The position numbers and the translations under genes were made by a program. The notes below the pieces were generated by a model. The model was given only the letters and a program-made list of their open reading frames with translations, was not told the origin of the DNA and did not search any database. Below are positions 16,248 to 25,251 of a stretch of 37,839 bases of DNA, one piece after another (the first letter of the stretch is position 1; each line of letters starts with the position of its first letter). This DNA is from Bacillota bacterium (GTDB taxonomy: Bacteria; Bacillota; Clostridia; Lachnospirales; Lachnospiraceae): contig JAEXNR010000059.1 of assembly GCA_023439505.1 (NCBI GenBank), forward strand, positions 1 through 37,839, read 5' to 3'.

Positions 16248-16991
16248 ATGAATAAAGTATTAATTATTGTTCCTGCGTTTAATGAAGAACAAAATATGGC
16301 TGCTTTATTTGACCAGCTGTGTAATTCCGAGATTCGCAGTTTTGCAGATATCCTGGTGATAAATGATGCCTCCAGGGATCAGACGGGGACAATCGCCAAG
16401 ACCTATTCTGTAGCGCTTGTTACCCATGTATTTAATCTGGGCTACGGTTCTGCCCTGCAGGTTGGTTACAAATATGCTGTCCGCAGGGGTTATGAATATG
16501 TGATTCAGCTGGATGCCGACGGCCAGCATAATATTTCAAATATCGGGAAGATCTATGAATGTCTCAGGACACCGGAAGAAGACGGTCGTTTCCCCGATAT
16601 TGTCATAGGTTCCCGGTTTGTGAAGGGCAGCCAGTCCTTTAAGATATCTGGCATTAAAAAGCTGTCCCTTCAAATGTTTTCCTGGCTGATTAAGAGAATT
16701 ACCGGCCACAAAATCACCGATCCCACTTCCGGCCTACAAGGACTGAACAGAAAAGCATTCACCTACTACTCTATTTTCGGTAACTTTGATTACTTCTTCC
16801 CGGATGCCAATATGATTATACAGATGCTTTTACTGGGATTTACAATTAAGGAAACTGCATGTGTCATGCACGAGAGAACTGCCGGTGTAAGCATGCACAG
16901 CGGTCTTTTCAAGCAACTGCTTTATATGATGATTATGCCGCTTAGTATATTAACTGTTGTAACCCGGATAAGAAAAGGACTTCAGAGATAA
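16248..16991 (+). CDS. DPM1-like GT2 glycosyltransferase
   Basis: A 247-residue GT-A enzyme. VLIIVPAFNEEQNM at the N-terminus and the metal-binding DADGQH near residue 88 are typical of the dolichyl-/polyprenyl-phosphate mannosyltransferase-like group, which moves a sugar onto a polyprenyl phosphate. One hydrophobic segment near the C-terminus may touch the membrane. The pairing with a DUF2304 gene in the same operon is common. A polyprenyl-phosphate sugar would be a natural donor for the GT-C-like membrane enzyme encoded downstream (inference). Confidence 0.9.
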   Translation: MNKVLIIVPAFNEEQNMAALFDQLCNSEIRSFADILVINDASRDQTGTIAKTYSVALVTHVFNLGYGSALQVGYKYAVRRGYEYVIQLDADGQHNISNIGKIYECLRTPEEDGRFPDIVIGSRFVKGSQSFKISGIKKLSLQMFSWLIKRITGHKITDPTSGLQGLNRKAFTYYSIFGNFDYFFPDANMIIQMLLLGFTIKETACVMHERTAGVSMHSGLFKQLLYMMIMPLSILTVVTRIRKGLQR

Positions 16992-17024
16992 TTTCAGATA
17001 GATAACGAAAGAAAGGTATCTTAT

Positions 17025-18392
17025 ATGACTTCAAAAAAAGATCTGATTAGCAAAGTAAAATGGATACCGCTACCCAGAACAGAGAAGACCCAGGTGCTGA
17101 GCAACCCCTATTGCGGATTTTACTCCATTTATCGTTTTTATGCAAATAGTGAATATCTGCATCCCTATGATACTTTAATCGAGCAGGTCCCTATCGATGA
17201 TAATTGCCGGATCTGTCTGGTAGAGATTAATCTGCTTCCATTTAATGATAAAGAATTGACAGTTTTTGCATTATCTATAGTCAAACGCATTTTTCAGTTT
17301 TTCGCATTACGGCATAAGCAAATGATCGTACGCTTTGTCTATGATTGGGAGGGAAAGGGACTATTAAGTGAACCGAATGATATCTCCATCATTCAGGGCC
17401 ATATGAATCAGCTGTCTCCTCTATTAAAGGAATATACCGATGATATTTATGTCTTGCAGGGTTTATTTATCGGAAGTTGGGGAGAGATGCACAATACACG
17501 GTATCTGGAAGAGCGGCATATGACCAGGTTGGCCAGACACCTCTATCAATGCGCAGGTGAAAAAACCCAGATTGCACTTCGTTGTCCAAGCTACTGGCGC
17601 ATGGTGTTTAAAACAATTCTTCCTCTGGATGAAGAAACTGCTGCTGCCAATGTCCAAAAATCCCGGTTTTCATTATTTAACGATGGTATCATGGCCTCCG
17701 ACACAGATTACGGAACGTATGGGAATATGAATGCAAAGGATTCTAAACTATACAGTGATAAATGGACACGCCGGGATGAGCTGGATTTCCAAAAAATCTT
17801 GTGCAGATATGTCTCCAACGGTGGCGAAGTCATCAATGAAAATCCCCTCAACAACGCGGCTCCTGCCATAGAGACCCTGCGTCAAATGAAAGTTTCCTAT
17901 CTGCACAGTCAATATGATGAGCACGTACTCAGCAAATGGCGGTCAGAAAAATCCGGTGTTGCCTCTCCCTTATGGAAGGATATGTCTGCCTATTCCTATA
18001 TTGAAGCTCATCTGGGATATCGATTTCGAATCGAGGATGTCAGCCTGAGTCTTTCAGGTGACAGAAATCACCCTCTGAATGCCGTTGTTACTATAAGGAA
18101 CACAGGATTTGCTCCCTGTTATCATCAATTCGAAGTGCGGCTGATCATTCGTACCACCTCTTACTCAAAAAGATATGAATATCCGTCAGATTCAAATACC
18201 CGGTTGTGGATGCCGGATGAGCAGGTAGAGATCAAAATGATAATACCAACAATGGACATAGAACCCGGACAATATATTTTATGTTTTGGAATATATGATC
18301 CTCGAACTCATCAATCCATACGGCTCGCCAACACCTTCTCCGATATGGATTATACAGGAAGTTACAGCCTTGGAAACTTTATGATTGGATAG
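17025..18392 (+). CDS. DUF4874/DUF4832-like putative glycoside-hydrolase-fold protein
   Basis: A 455-residue protein. It opens with a NPYCGFYSIYRFY motif, then INLLPFNDKEL, then GLFIGSWGEMHNT, the pattern of DUF4874 (N-terminal) plus DUF4832 (C-terminal) proteins, which have a TIM-barrel look. The tail from about residue 330 looks like a beta-sandwich (DVSLSLSGDRNHPLNAVVTI...). No signal peptide or membrane helix is seen, so either it works in the cytoplasm or it is exported by an unrecognised route. Its function is unknown. Candidate acid residues for a hydrolase would be in GSWGEMH and GGEVINENP. It is tightly embedded in the exopolysaccharide operon. Confidence 0.7.
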   Translation: MTSKKDLISKVKWIPLPRTEKTQVLSNPYCGFYSIYRFYANSEYLHPYDTLIEQVPIDDNCRICLVEINLLPFNDKELTVFALSIVKRIFQFFALRHKQMIVRFVYDWEGKGLLSEPNDISIIQGHMNQLSPLLKEYTDDIYVLQGLFIGSWGEMHNTRYLEERHMTRLARHLYQCAGEKTQIALRCPSYWRMVFKTILPLDEETAAANVQKSRFSLFNDGIMASDTDYGTYGNMNAKDSKLYSDKWTRRDELDFQKILCRYVSNGGEVINENPLNNAAPAIETLRQMKVSYLHSQYDEHVLSKWRSEKSGVASPLWKDMSAYSYIEAHLGYRFRIEDVSLSLSGDRNHPLNAVVTIRNTGFAPCYHQFEVRLIIRTTSYSKRYEYPSDSNTRLWMPDEQVEIKMIIPTMDIEPGQYILCFGIYDPRTHQSIRLANTFSDMDYTGSYSLGNFMIG

Positions 18393-18404
18393 GAGTGATA
18401 ACGT

Positions 18405-20336
18405 ATGGCAAATCCCCTGTTAAATATTGTACTTATTGCAAAGAATAATACATCACTTAGTTTTTTGCGTGTATTAAACAGCATCTTAAAACAGGTATAC
18501 CAGCCGATTCATGTACTGGTGGTAGATGCAAATGAACCGAACAGCCTCTATAGTCTCGGTCTTCAGGAAGATCTGGCCGGGTTTCCCACAGTGGAATACC
18601 TTCAGCTGGATCCATCCCTGTCCCTGCCGGGAATACGCAACTATACCCTCCAGTATGTAGGTGGGGAATATGTGGCATATCTTAGCAGCAACGATTCCTG
18701 GGATCCCACTAAGGCACTGTTACAAATAGAACAGCTGGAGGCTGCACCTGATGCGGCTGCTTCCTGCAGCAATGGTACCTTAATCGATGTGAGAAAAGCC
18801 GTGGTAGAAGTTGATCTGCTGATAGAACATCTAAACTTTGATACCTCCAAGTGGATCATAGATAATCCTGCTAAAATGTCCGCACAAGTCATCTATAAAA
18901 CAGCAGCCTTAAGGGAGGCCGGCATCTTTGATGAATATTTTCATAATTTTTGCGACGGGGATATGCTGCTACGACTGGTTAAGACGAAAAAGGTCCTCCT
19001 GCAACCCATCCCTTTGTGCGAATGTTATCTGCCACCTGACGATGATTCTTATGATCTGATCACACTAAAGGATCAGCAGCAGATTCTTTATAAATATATG
19101 GAGCATTTCGTACAGAACAAACGAATGGCCAGAGCCTATTATGCCCGGATGATTTATTTGGCTAAAATAAATTATTTATGGCTGCATTGCCTGATCTATA
19201 TTACAATGTATTTTATCAAAGGTCCGGTTCACTCTATATCGCTTTTTTTCACAAACTTTGCCAAAATCACCCGCTATTTAGTGAAGTGGCTCCATAAGGA
19301 ACTGTCACTCTATCATAAAGGTTTTCAAATGGCACGAAATGTTCGCCGCCTGCAAAAAGGTAAATCCTTAAAGAAGATAAAATCGAGTACAGAAAATGAG
19401 GCTGATGCCGCTCCAGTTATCTTTCCTTCTGCCCATCTATATAATGAGAAGAGACCATTAGATTTTGTATTTGACCATAAGTTAAAGGGTATTGTAATAC
19501 CGGAGTACGTCACCATCATAAAGAAGGGTATGTTTTATGGGTGTGACCAACTGGTTTCCGTGGAAATTCCCGCAACGGTATTGGAAATATCTCCTCATGC
19601 GTTCCATGGGTGCCAAAATCTGCGCCAAGTTGAAATCAGGGAAGGCAGCCGTCTCGGAACGATTGGTGCTTACGCCTTTGCCGGCTGCACTTCTCTGGAG
19701 AACCTAATCCTTCCATCCAGTGTCATCCGAATTGGAAAAGGGGCCTTTCAGGAATGTATTTCTTTACGCCAGGTGCTATTTACCTATCGGGATAACAATG
19801 AAGAACAGACCTCTGTTATATTTCCACCCACCATCAACAGGCTGACGCCCTTTCTTTTTGCCGGCTGCGTTAATCTCTTATCCGTTGAATTTGGAGACAG
19901 CAGTGTATTAGAGAGTGTGGGTCATGGCGCCTTCTTGGGCTGTGCAATGCTCAAAAAGATCGTTCTTACCGGTAATATAACAAACCTTGGAAATTATGCT
20001 TTTTCCTATTGCAGAAAACTTGAAACCATTGCGATCCCACAAATTGACATGATCAAGACCATCGGTAAATGTGCCTTTATGTACTGCGAATCACTGGATT
20101 ACTTTCAGATGCCAAATCAAATAGACCGTATCAATATCGGAACTTTTCTGGGTTGTTCGGGCCTGAAGCAGGTTAAAATTCCAAAAAAGGTTCTTACCAT
20201 TAACCACCAGGCCTTTGCCCGATGTACTTTACTCACTAAGGTTATGATATTAACCAATCAAATCACCATTTCTCCATCTGCTTTTGAAAAACACACGCAG
20301 GTTGAATTTATCGAGAATGGTGATACCATACAATAA
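18405..20336 (+). CDS. GT2-like glycosyltransferase fused to BspA-type leucine-rich repeats
   Basis: A 643-residue fusion. Residues 1 to about 220 resemble a GT2 domain (LLNIVLIAKNNTSLSFLRVLNSIL, then YVGGEYVAYLSSNDSWDP), but the metal-binding DxD is degenerate (S-N-D). Residues about 260-300 are hydrophobic with amphipathic helices (IYITMYFIKGPVHSISLFF). From about residue 361 come ten LRR_5 units with the pattern AF-x-GC-x-x-L plus one partial unit. BspA-type repeats usually sit in surface proteins, yet there is no signal peptide, so here they are probably intracellular and bind a partner or the polymer. The start has AGGAGTG upstream. It is followed after three bases by the flippase gene region. 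Confidence 0.82.
   Translation: MANPLLNIVLIAKNNTSLSFLRVLNSILKQVYQPIHVLVVDANEPNSLYSLGLQEDLAGFPTVEYLQLDPSLSLPGIRNYTLQYVGGEYVAYLSSNDSWDPTKALLQIEQLEAAPDAAASCSNGTLIDVRKAVVEVDLLIEHLNFDTSKWIIDNPAKMSAQVIYKTAALREAGIFDEYFHNFCDGDMLLRLVKTKKVLLQPIPLCECYLPPDDDSYDLITLKDQQQILYKYMEHFVQNKRMARAYYARMIYLAKINYLWLHCLIYITMYFIKGPVHSISLFFTNFAKITRYLVKWLHKELSLYHKGFQMARNVRRLQKGKSLKKIKSSTENEADAAPVIFPSAHLYNEKRPLDFVFDHKLKGIVIPEYVTIIKKGMFYGCDQLVSVEIPATVLEISPHAFHGCQNLRQVEIREGSRLGTIGAYAFAGCTSLENLILPSSVIRIGKGAFQECISLRQVLFTYRDNNEEQTSVIFPPTINRLTPFLFAGCVNLLSVEFGDSSVLESVGHGAFLGCAMLKKIVLTGNITNLGNYAFSYCRKLETIAIPQIDMIKTIGKCAFMYCESLDYFQMPNQIDRINIGTFLGCSGLKQVKIPKKVLTINHQAFARCTLLTKVMILTNQITISPSAFEKHTQVEFIENGDTIQ
19494..20310 (+). repeat. 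Ten BspA-type leucine-rich repeat units
   Basis: Successive units carry the cores MFYGCDQL, AFHGCQNL, AFAGCTSL, AFQECISL, LFAGCVNL, AFLGCAML, AFSYCRKL, AFMYCESL, TFLGCSGL and AFARCTLL, spaced about 22-30 residues apart, with a final degenerate AFEKH. The DNA copies have diverged, so they are old repeats rather than a recent expansion. Confidence 0.85.
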
Positions 20337-20348
20337 AGGATGTCTTAC

Positions 20349-21791
20349 ATGGGTTCAGACGAAAAGAGAAATTATATCTACAATATAATATACCGGCTCT
20401 CAATTTGTATCCTGCCACTGATCGTGACTCCTTACGTGGCACGCGTACTGGGTGCGCAGCAGGTGGGAATATATTCCTTTACCAGTACCGTTGCCTGTTA
20501 TTTTATCCTGTTTGGGAAGCTTGGTCTTGATAATTACGGTAATCGCAGTATCGCCTCCTGCAGAGACGACGAAGAGGCGAGGAGCAGAGTTTTTTGGGGA
20601 ATCTATCTGATGCAGGTAGTTACCTCCCTCCTCTCCATTTTAATTTTTATCCTTCTCATCCTCACCGTAATAAAAGAAAACCGCAGCATATACTGGATAC
20701 AACTGATGTATGTTGGCTCCGTTTTATTTGATGTCAGCTGGTTCTTCTATGGTATGGAAAAGTTCAGGACGACTACCATTCGCAGCCTGATTTCAAGATC
20801 ATTGATTATTTTATTTGTATATATTTTTGTACATTCAGAAATGGACCTGTGGATTTTTACCTGCATCATGTCAGCCAGTTTTTTATTCGAACAGATAATG
20901 CTTGTTCCCTTTTTAATCCATCAAGTAAGGTTCGTACCCTTGACTAAGAAGGATATTCTATGTCATATTATTCCAAGCATAAAGCTGTTTGTCCCATTAC
21001 TGGCGCTGAGCGTCTATCATTGGATGGATAAAATAATGCTTGGTATTCTCGTTCAAAGTACTGCTGTTGTAGCATTCTATACTTATGCGGAAGGAATTAT
21101 CAACTTGCCAAAGGGAATTTTAACGGCACTCGATACTGTCATGCTTCCAAGAATCTCACATTTAGTTGCGAATCATCGCATCGAGGAAAGCATACAAAAA
21201 ATGCAGCACTCCATCCGCTTTAACTCTTTGGTCAGCTGCGCTCTGTGTTTTGGCATTGCCGGAGTATCCCCTCGTTTTGTCCCATGGTTTTTAGGTACCG
21301 AATTTACACCTACGGTTCTGCTGACCATATCCCTTGCCATGGTGATGATTCCCATGAGCGTGGCCGATGTTGTACAGACCCAATATTTGATTCCTTTTCA
21401 AAAAGAATCGGTTTATATCCGTTCTGTGTCCTTGGGCGCATTAATAAATGTTATTTTGAACTTGATCTTAATTCCTTTTTATGGTGCCTTTGGTGCTGTC
21501 CTTGGCACCTTTGGAGCGGAACTTATGGTATGTGCTTATCAAATGCTTCATATCAAGGATATCTACCGGTTTCGCCAGCTTTATCAGACACTGCTTCCAT
21601 TCGTTCTCTGCGGCGCTCTGGAATTTGCTGTGACCTATTCTCTTTGCCGCCTTAAAATAAGTACCCTCCCGCTGCTGATCCTGCAGGTTTTTACCGGAGG
21701 CATTGTCTATCTGTCCGGATGCTGCTTTTATTTCATTGTTATCCGTAAGGAATATCGGAATATGAACGATATTATTAAGAAACTGAAATAA
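20349..21791 (+). CDS. Wzx-like polysaccharide flippase
   Basis: A 480-residue membrane protein with about 12-14 helices of the MOP superfamily. The N-terminus YNIIYRLSICILPLIVTPYVARVLGAQQVGIYSF matches Wzx/RfbX O-unit flippases. It would turn undecaprenyl-diphosphate-linked units to the outer face. Start: the ATG at 20349 has AAAGGA eight bases upstream; an in-frame ATG at 20340 lies too close to that site. This is the second flippase in the operon after PelG, which implies a lipid-linked pathway besides the Pel synthase. Confidence 0.92.
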   Translation: MGSDEKRNYIYNIIYRLSICILPLIVTPYVARVLGAQQVGIYSFTSTVACYFILFGKLGLDNYGNRSIASCRDDEEARSRVFWGIYLMQVVTSLLSILIFILLILTVIKENRSIYWIQLMYVGSVLFDVSWFFYGMEKFRTTTIRSLISRSLIILFVYIFVHSEMDLWIFTCIMSASFLFEQIMLVPFLIHQVRFVPLTKKDILCHIIPSIKLFVPLLALSVYHWMDKIMLGILVQSTAVVAFYTYAEGIINLPKGILTALDTVMLPRISHLVANHRIEESIQKMQHSIRFNSLVSCALCFGIAGVSPRFVPWFLGTEFTPTVLLTISLAMVMIPMSVADVVQTQYLIPFQKESVYIRSVSLGALINVILNLILIPFYGAFGAVLGTFGAELMVCAYQMLHIKDIYRFRQLYQTLLPFVLCGALEFAVTYSLCRLKISTLPLLILQVFTGGIVYLSGCCFYFIVIRKEYRNMNDIIKKLK

Positions 21792-21848
21792 CCTGTTCTC
21801 AACATTGCCGTTGCATAAACTATAGTGATTATGAGGAGCGAACACAAA

Positions 21849-24185
21849 GTGATTGTAGATACCAATGCATACGTCCTATCCTTAATAAAAGTACTACTCT
21901 GCTGTCTGATTCGGGACTTTCTGATACCACTTCTGGTATGGAGAAAGCATCTCAAACCAAGAAGCCATGCTTATCGATTCTGGTTTTGTATCATTACACA
22001 GGCAAGTCTGAATATTAATCTGGTTCTGCTTCTTGGATTCTTTCGGATTTGCAACCGCTATACCATTATGGGATTTACACTCGTCCTTTATCTATTGATT
22101 GCCTGGAATTTTTCTGACAAGAAGTTCTTCCTTCGTTTCAGAAAGATGCTGCAAAACATAGGAGCTGTCAACAAGGAGGAACATTTCCTTCGCTTTGCAT
22201 TGAAAAAATTCGGTGCCCGGTGGAAAGACCAAATGAAAACTATCGGTCGTTGGCCTCTATGGAATCATTTGTTCCATCATTGGCTTGAAAGTATGGTCCT
22301 GGGCGTACTCATCGTTTATAACATCTGGTTTCTAACACATAATGTAATGCTGTATCATAGTTATCAATTTTCGGATATTCCAGTGCATCAATCATGGATT
22401 TATGCGCTTGAACATGGAAATTTATTTTCCGAAGGTATCTATCCTTTTGGTATGCATGCTATGATTTATGTAATTCGGGCTATTTTCCGTCTGAACTTAC
22501 GCGAAATTATGCTCTATGCCGGTGCTTATCAAACTGTCCTGCTTATCATCGGCTTATATTTGTTAGGGAAGGAACTATTTCATGCAAAATATTCTCCCAT
22601 TGCTTCGGTGGTAATCCTTAGTCTCATGTTAAATCAAGGCCGTTACGCTGCTTCATTACCGCAGGAAGCGGGGATGTACGCGGTGGTGGGACTGGCTTAC
22701 TTCATGATTCGATTTCTTCATACAGACAGAAAGAAGTTTGTCATTGAAAGTGACACGAAACTACGAAAGTTTTTTCGGATCAATGCATATATCAATAGAA
22801 GGTACCTTTCGGCCGAAGCCATTCTTTTACTGTTATGTATCATGTTGGTCATTGCATATCACTTTTATACAGCAATTGCCGCAATCTTTCTTGCTCTTGC
22901 CATTGGACTCGCTTATCTGCCGAAGATTTTAAAAAAGCAGTATTTTATCCCCCTGATGTTTTGCGCAATTATGGGAGCATTCCTTGCGGTAGCACCGTTC
23001 GGGGCCTGTTTGATGAAGGGAATTCCTTTTCAGGAGTCTATGGCTTGGGCCACCAGCGTTATTGCCGGTGAAGAATGGAAGGGCAGTGACACCAATTACC
23101 AGGCTGAATTGGCCGCAAAGCAGGGCCGCGACAGCACAACCGATTCCTCTGGTTCAGACGCTTTGGAGAGTGCAGAGGAGGAAAAAGTTACCGTAGATTA
23201 TTCCTCCATGACACTGACCCAGTTTATCAAGTTCTACTATCAGGCTATCTTTAATTTCGGTATTCTGGCTATGTTTAACGGCAAGGTCATACAGTTGATG
23301 TTTTACTGCATGGGGATTGGACTTATCTGTGCCCTATTGATGCTGATGCGCAAAAAGACACGCATATTCGGACATGATTATATTGCTCTGATACTATATA
23401 TGCTAATACTGTGTACCCTTGGTGCATCACAACAGTTAGGACTTATCGAGCTGATTGCCTCAGCCAGAGCCTCCTCCTTCGCTGAACCCTTTATTGGACT
23501 GGTCTTTATGCTTCCCGTGGATTTTGCCTTCAGACTATTGGGAATATGGAAGAATCGATATTTCCAAGCTCTTCTCAATGTACTTTCCGCAGCCGTCTGC
23601 GCCGGCGTGGCAATTATTATTATCGAATTTGGCTGGTACCATAATTTTTTTGATATTAATCAGGCATATTATAATGAATCCGAATATGTACTGCGCCATA
23701 TTAAGAAATCATTTGATCATCATTCTTATACCATTGTATCTCCTACGGAAGAATACTATGATGTATTGGATTATGGATATCATACACAGATCTCCAAGTT
23801 CATTGATATGGTTAATGGTAATCAGGAAGAGTTCACCTTTCCATCAAGATATGTCTTCTTCTTTATTGAGAAGCAGGTAATGCAGGATTATTACTATGGA
23901 CCTGTTGATGTGAATCCGAACTATGCTGCAATGAAATTTACTTATATGGCCAATTCCCAGGATTACTATTTTCAACGTGCTATTATTGAATCTCAGTCTT
24001 ATTACTGGGCACAAAAATTCAGGCAGATTTATCCACGTAACTTTAAAGTGTATTATGAGGATGATATTTATGTAGTTTATATGCTGGAACAAAATACTTA
24101 CAGTCCATTTCGTCTTCGGACTGATTATCTCTCTGGTCTTGTTGATGAGGTCTCAGCAAGCTCAAAGGAAGAACGTAACGAATGA
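21849..24185 (+). CDS. Large polytopic membrane protein, GT-C or polymerase-like
   Basis: A 778-residue protein with roughly 12-14 membrane helices and a soluble C-terminal region rich in Tyr (from about residue 600). An extracytoplasmic loop reads FSDIPVHQSWIYALEHGNLF, which resembles the acidic active-site loop of GT-C glycosyltransferases. It may therefore move sugars from polyprenyl-phosphate donors or join repeat units (inference). Start: GTG at 21849 has GAGGAG ten bases upstream, while earlier in-frame GTG (21825) and ATG (21831) have no site. A low-complexity Ser/Asp/Glu stretch near residue 425 lies between helices. The stop overlaps the next reading frame. Confidence 0.72.
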   Translation: MIVDTNAYVLSLIKVLLCCLIRDFLIPLLVWRKHLKPRSHAYRFWFCIITQASLNINLVLLLGFFRICNRYTIMGFTLVLYLLIAWNFSDKKFFLRFRKMLQNIGAVNKEEHFLRFALKKFGARWKDQMKTIGRWPLWNHLFHHWLESMVLGVLIVYNIWFLTHNVMLYHSYQFSDIPVHQSWIYALEHGNLFSEGIYPFGMHAMIYVIRAIFRLNLREIMLYAGAYQTVLLIIGLYLLGKELFHAKYSPIASVVILSLMLNQGRYAASLPQEAGMYAVVGLAYFMIRFLHTDRKKFVIESDTKLRKFFRINAYINRRYLSAEAILLLLCIMLVIAYHFYTAIAAIFLALAIGLAYLPKILKKQYFIPLMFCAIMGAFLAVAPFGACLMKGIPFQESMAWATSVIAGEEWKGSDTNYQAELAAKQGRDSTTDSSGSDALESAEEEKVTVDYSSMTLTQFIKFYYQAIFNFGILAMFNGKVIQLMFYCMGIGLICALLMLMRKKTRIFGHDYIALILYMLILCTLGASQQLGLIELIASARASSFAEPFIGLVFMLPVDFAFRLLGIWKNRYFQALLNVLSAAVCAGVAIIIIEFGWYHNFFDINQAYYNESEYVLRHIKKSFDHHSYTIVSPTEEYYDVLDYGYHTQISKFIDMVNGNQEEFTFPSRYVFFFIEKQVMQDYYYGPVDVNPNYAAMKFTYMANSQDYYFQRAIIESQSYYWAQKFRQIYPRNFKVYYEDDIYVVYMLEQNTYSPFRLRTDYLSGLVDEVSASSKEERNE

Positions 24186-24214
24186 TGGCGTCACAGATAA
24201 AGGAGAAAAGAGGA

Positions 24215-25201
24215 ATGTTGGAAGATCAAAACTTATGTGTTGCTTATGCGGCAGATGATAATTATGCCAAATATCTTGGCATTTCCATGCTGTCATTATA
24301 TCAGTCAAATAAAGGCTTTGAGCAGATAAGCGTATTTGTATTGGATTGCGAAATCGGAGAGAACAATAAAGAAAGACTCAGAACGATTACCAGGCAGTAT
24401 CAGCGGGAGATTACTTTTCTGCCAATGAAATCTATGGTATCCCATCTGGATCTGCATTTTGGATCCTATAAAATCTCTATAGCATCCTATGCACGATTAT
24501 TTCTGTCCTCTATCATACAAGAATCTGTCCATAAGATTTTGTATCTGGACTGCGATACGATTGTTTGTGATTCCCTGACAGATTTATGGGACATCAATTT
24601 AGAGGGCAAAGCAGTTGCCGGCGTTCTTGATACAGTAGACAGCTTCTTCTTAAAGAAAATAGGACTGCCGGAAGGGGATCCCTATGTAAATGCCGGAATT
24701 ATCCTTGTTAATCTGGCTTACTGGAGGGAACATCATATGGAGCAGCAATTTATGGCATTTATTCGAAAATTTGAAGGTAATGTGCCACATCACGATCAGG
24801 GCACCATTAATGGCACCTGTAGGAATGCCAAGCTGATTATTGCTCCAAGATATAATGTAACCTCTAATCTCTATTCTTTTTCATCAAAAACCATCCGGCG
24901 CATGTACTTTATGGATACTTTTTACGCTCAGGAGGAGTTGAATGAAGCAAGAATACATCCCGCTATTGTACATTTCACAACCGGTTTGGTGGGAAGGCCC
25001 TGGGAAGAAAACTGTATCCATCCGATGAAAAATGCTTATCTGCAGGCTGCAAAGGCTTCCCCCTGGATAGCGGATCCCCTGCTGCCCGACAGCAGAGGCT
25101 TTCTTGTAAAGGCTTTTTCGTATTTCTATTATCATGCTCCGCATTTCTTAACTGAGGCCGCGTATCGAAGCGTCTGCCGGCTGGCACATATAAGAAAATA
25201 A
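24215..25201 (+). CDS. GT8-family glycosyltransferase
   Basis: A 328-residue GT-A enzyme. Visible GT8 signatures are CVAYAADDNYAKYLGISMLSL at the N-terminus, the metal-binding D112-C-D114 in ILYLDCDTIV, NAGIILVNL, HHDQGTIN and the C-terminal HFTTGLVGRPW. GT8 includes retaining galactosyl- and glucosyltransferases that build lipopolysaccharide and capsule side chains. Start: ATG at 24215 has AAAGGAG plus AGAGGA upstream. An earlier ATG at 24182 overlaps the previous stop (ATGA) and would add 11 residues; coupling makes it possible. Confidence 0.92.
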   Translation: MLEDQNLCVAYAADDNYAKYLGISMLSLYQSNKGFEQISVFVLDCEIGENNKERLRTITRQYQREITFLPMKSMVSHLDLHFGSYKISIASYARLFLSSIIQESVHKILYLDCDTIVCDSLTDLWDINLEGKAVAGVLDTVDSFFLKKIGLPEGDPYVNAGIILVNLAYWREHHMEQQFMAFIRKFEGNVPHHDQGTINGTCRNAKLIIAPRYNVTSNLYSFSSKTIRRMYFMDTFYAQEELNEARIHPAIVHFTTGLVGRPWEENCIHPMKNAYLQAAKASPWIADPLLPDSRGFLVKAFSYFYYHAPHFLTEAAYRSVCRLAHIRK

Positions 25202-25251
25202 CAGTTACCTGATTCATCCCGATATTGTTATTCCCTCTTCCATCGTCATCG

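Noticed and set aside
19494..20310. LRR region considered as a recent tandem duplication
   Set aside because: Units share only the protein core; their DNA has diverged too far for recent expansion.
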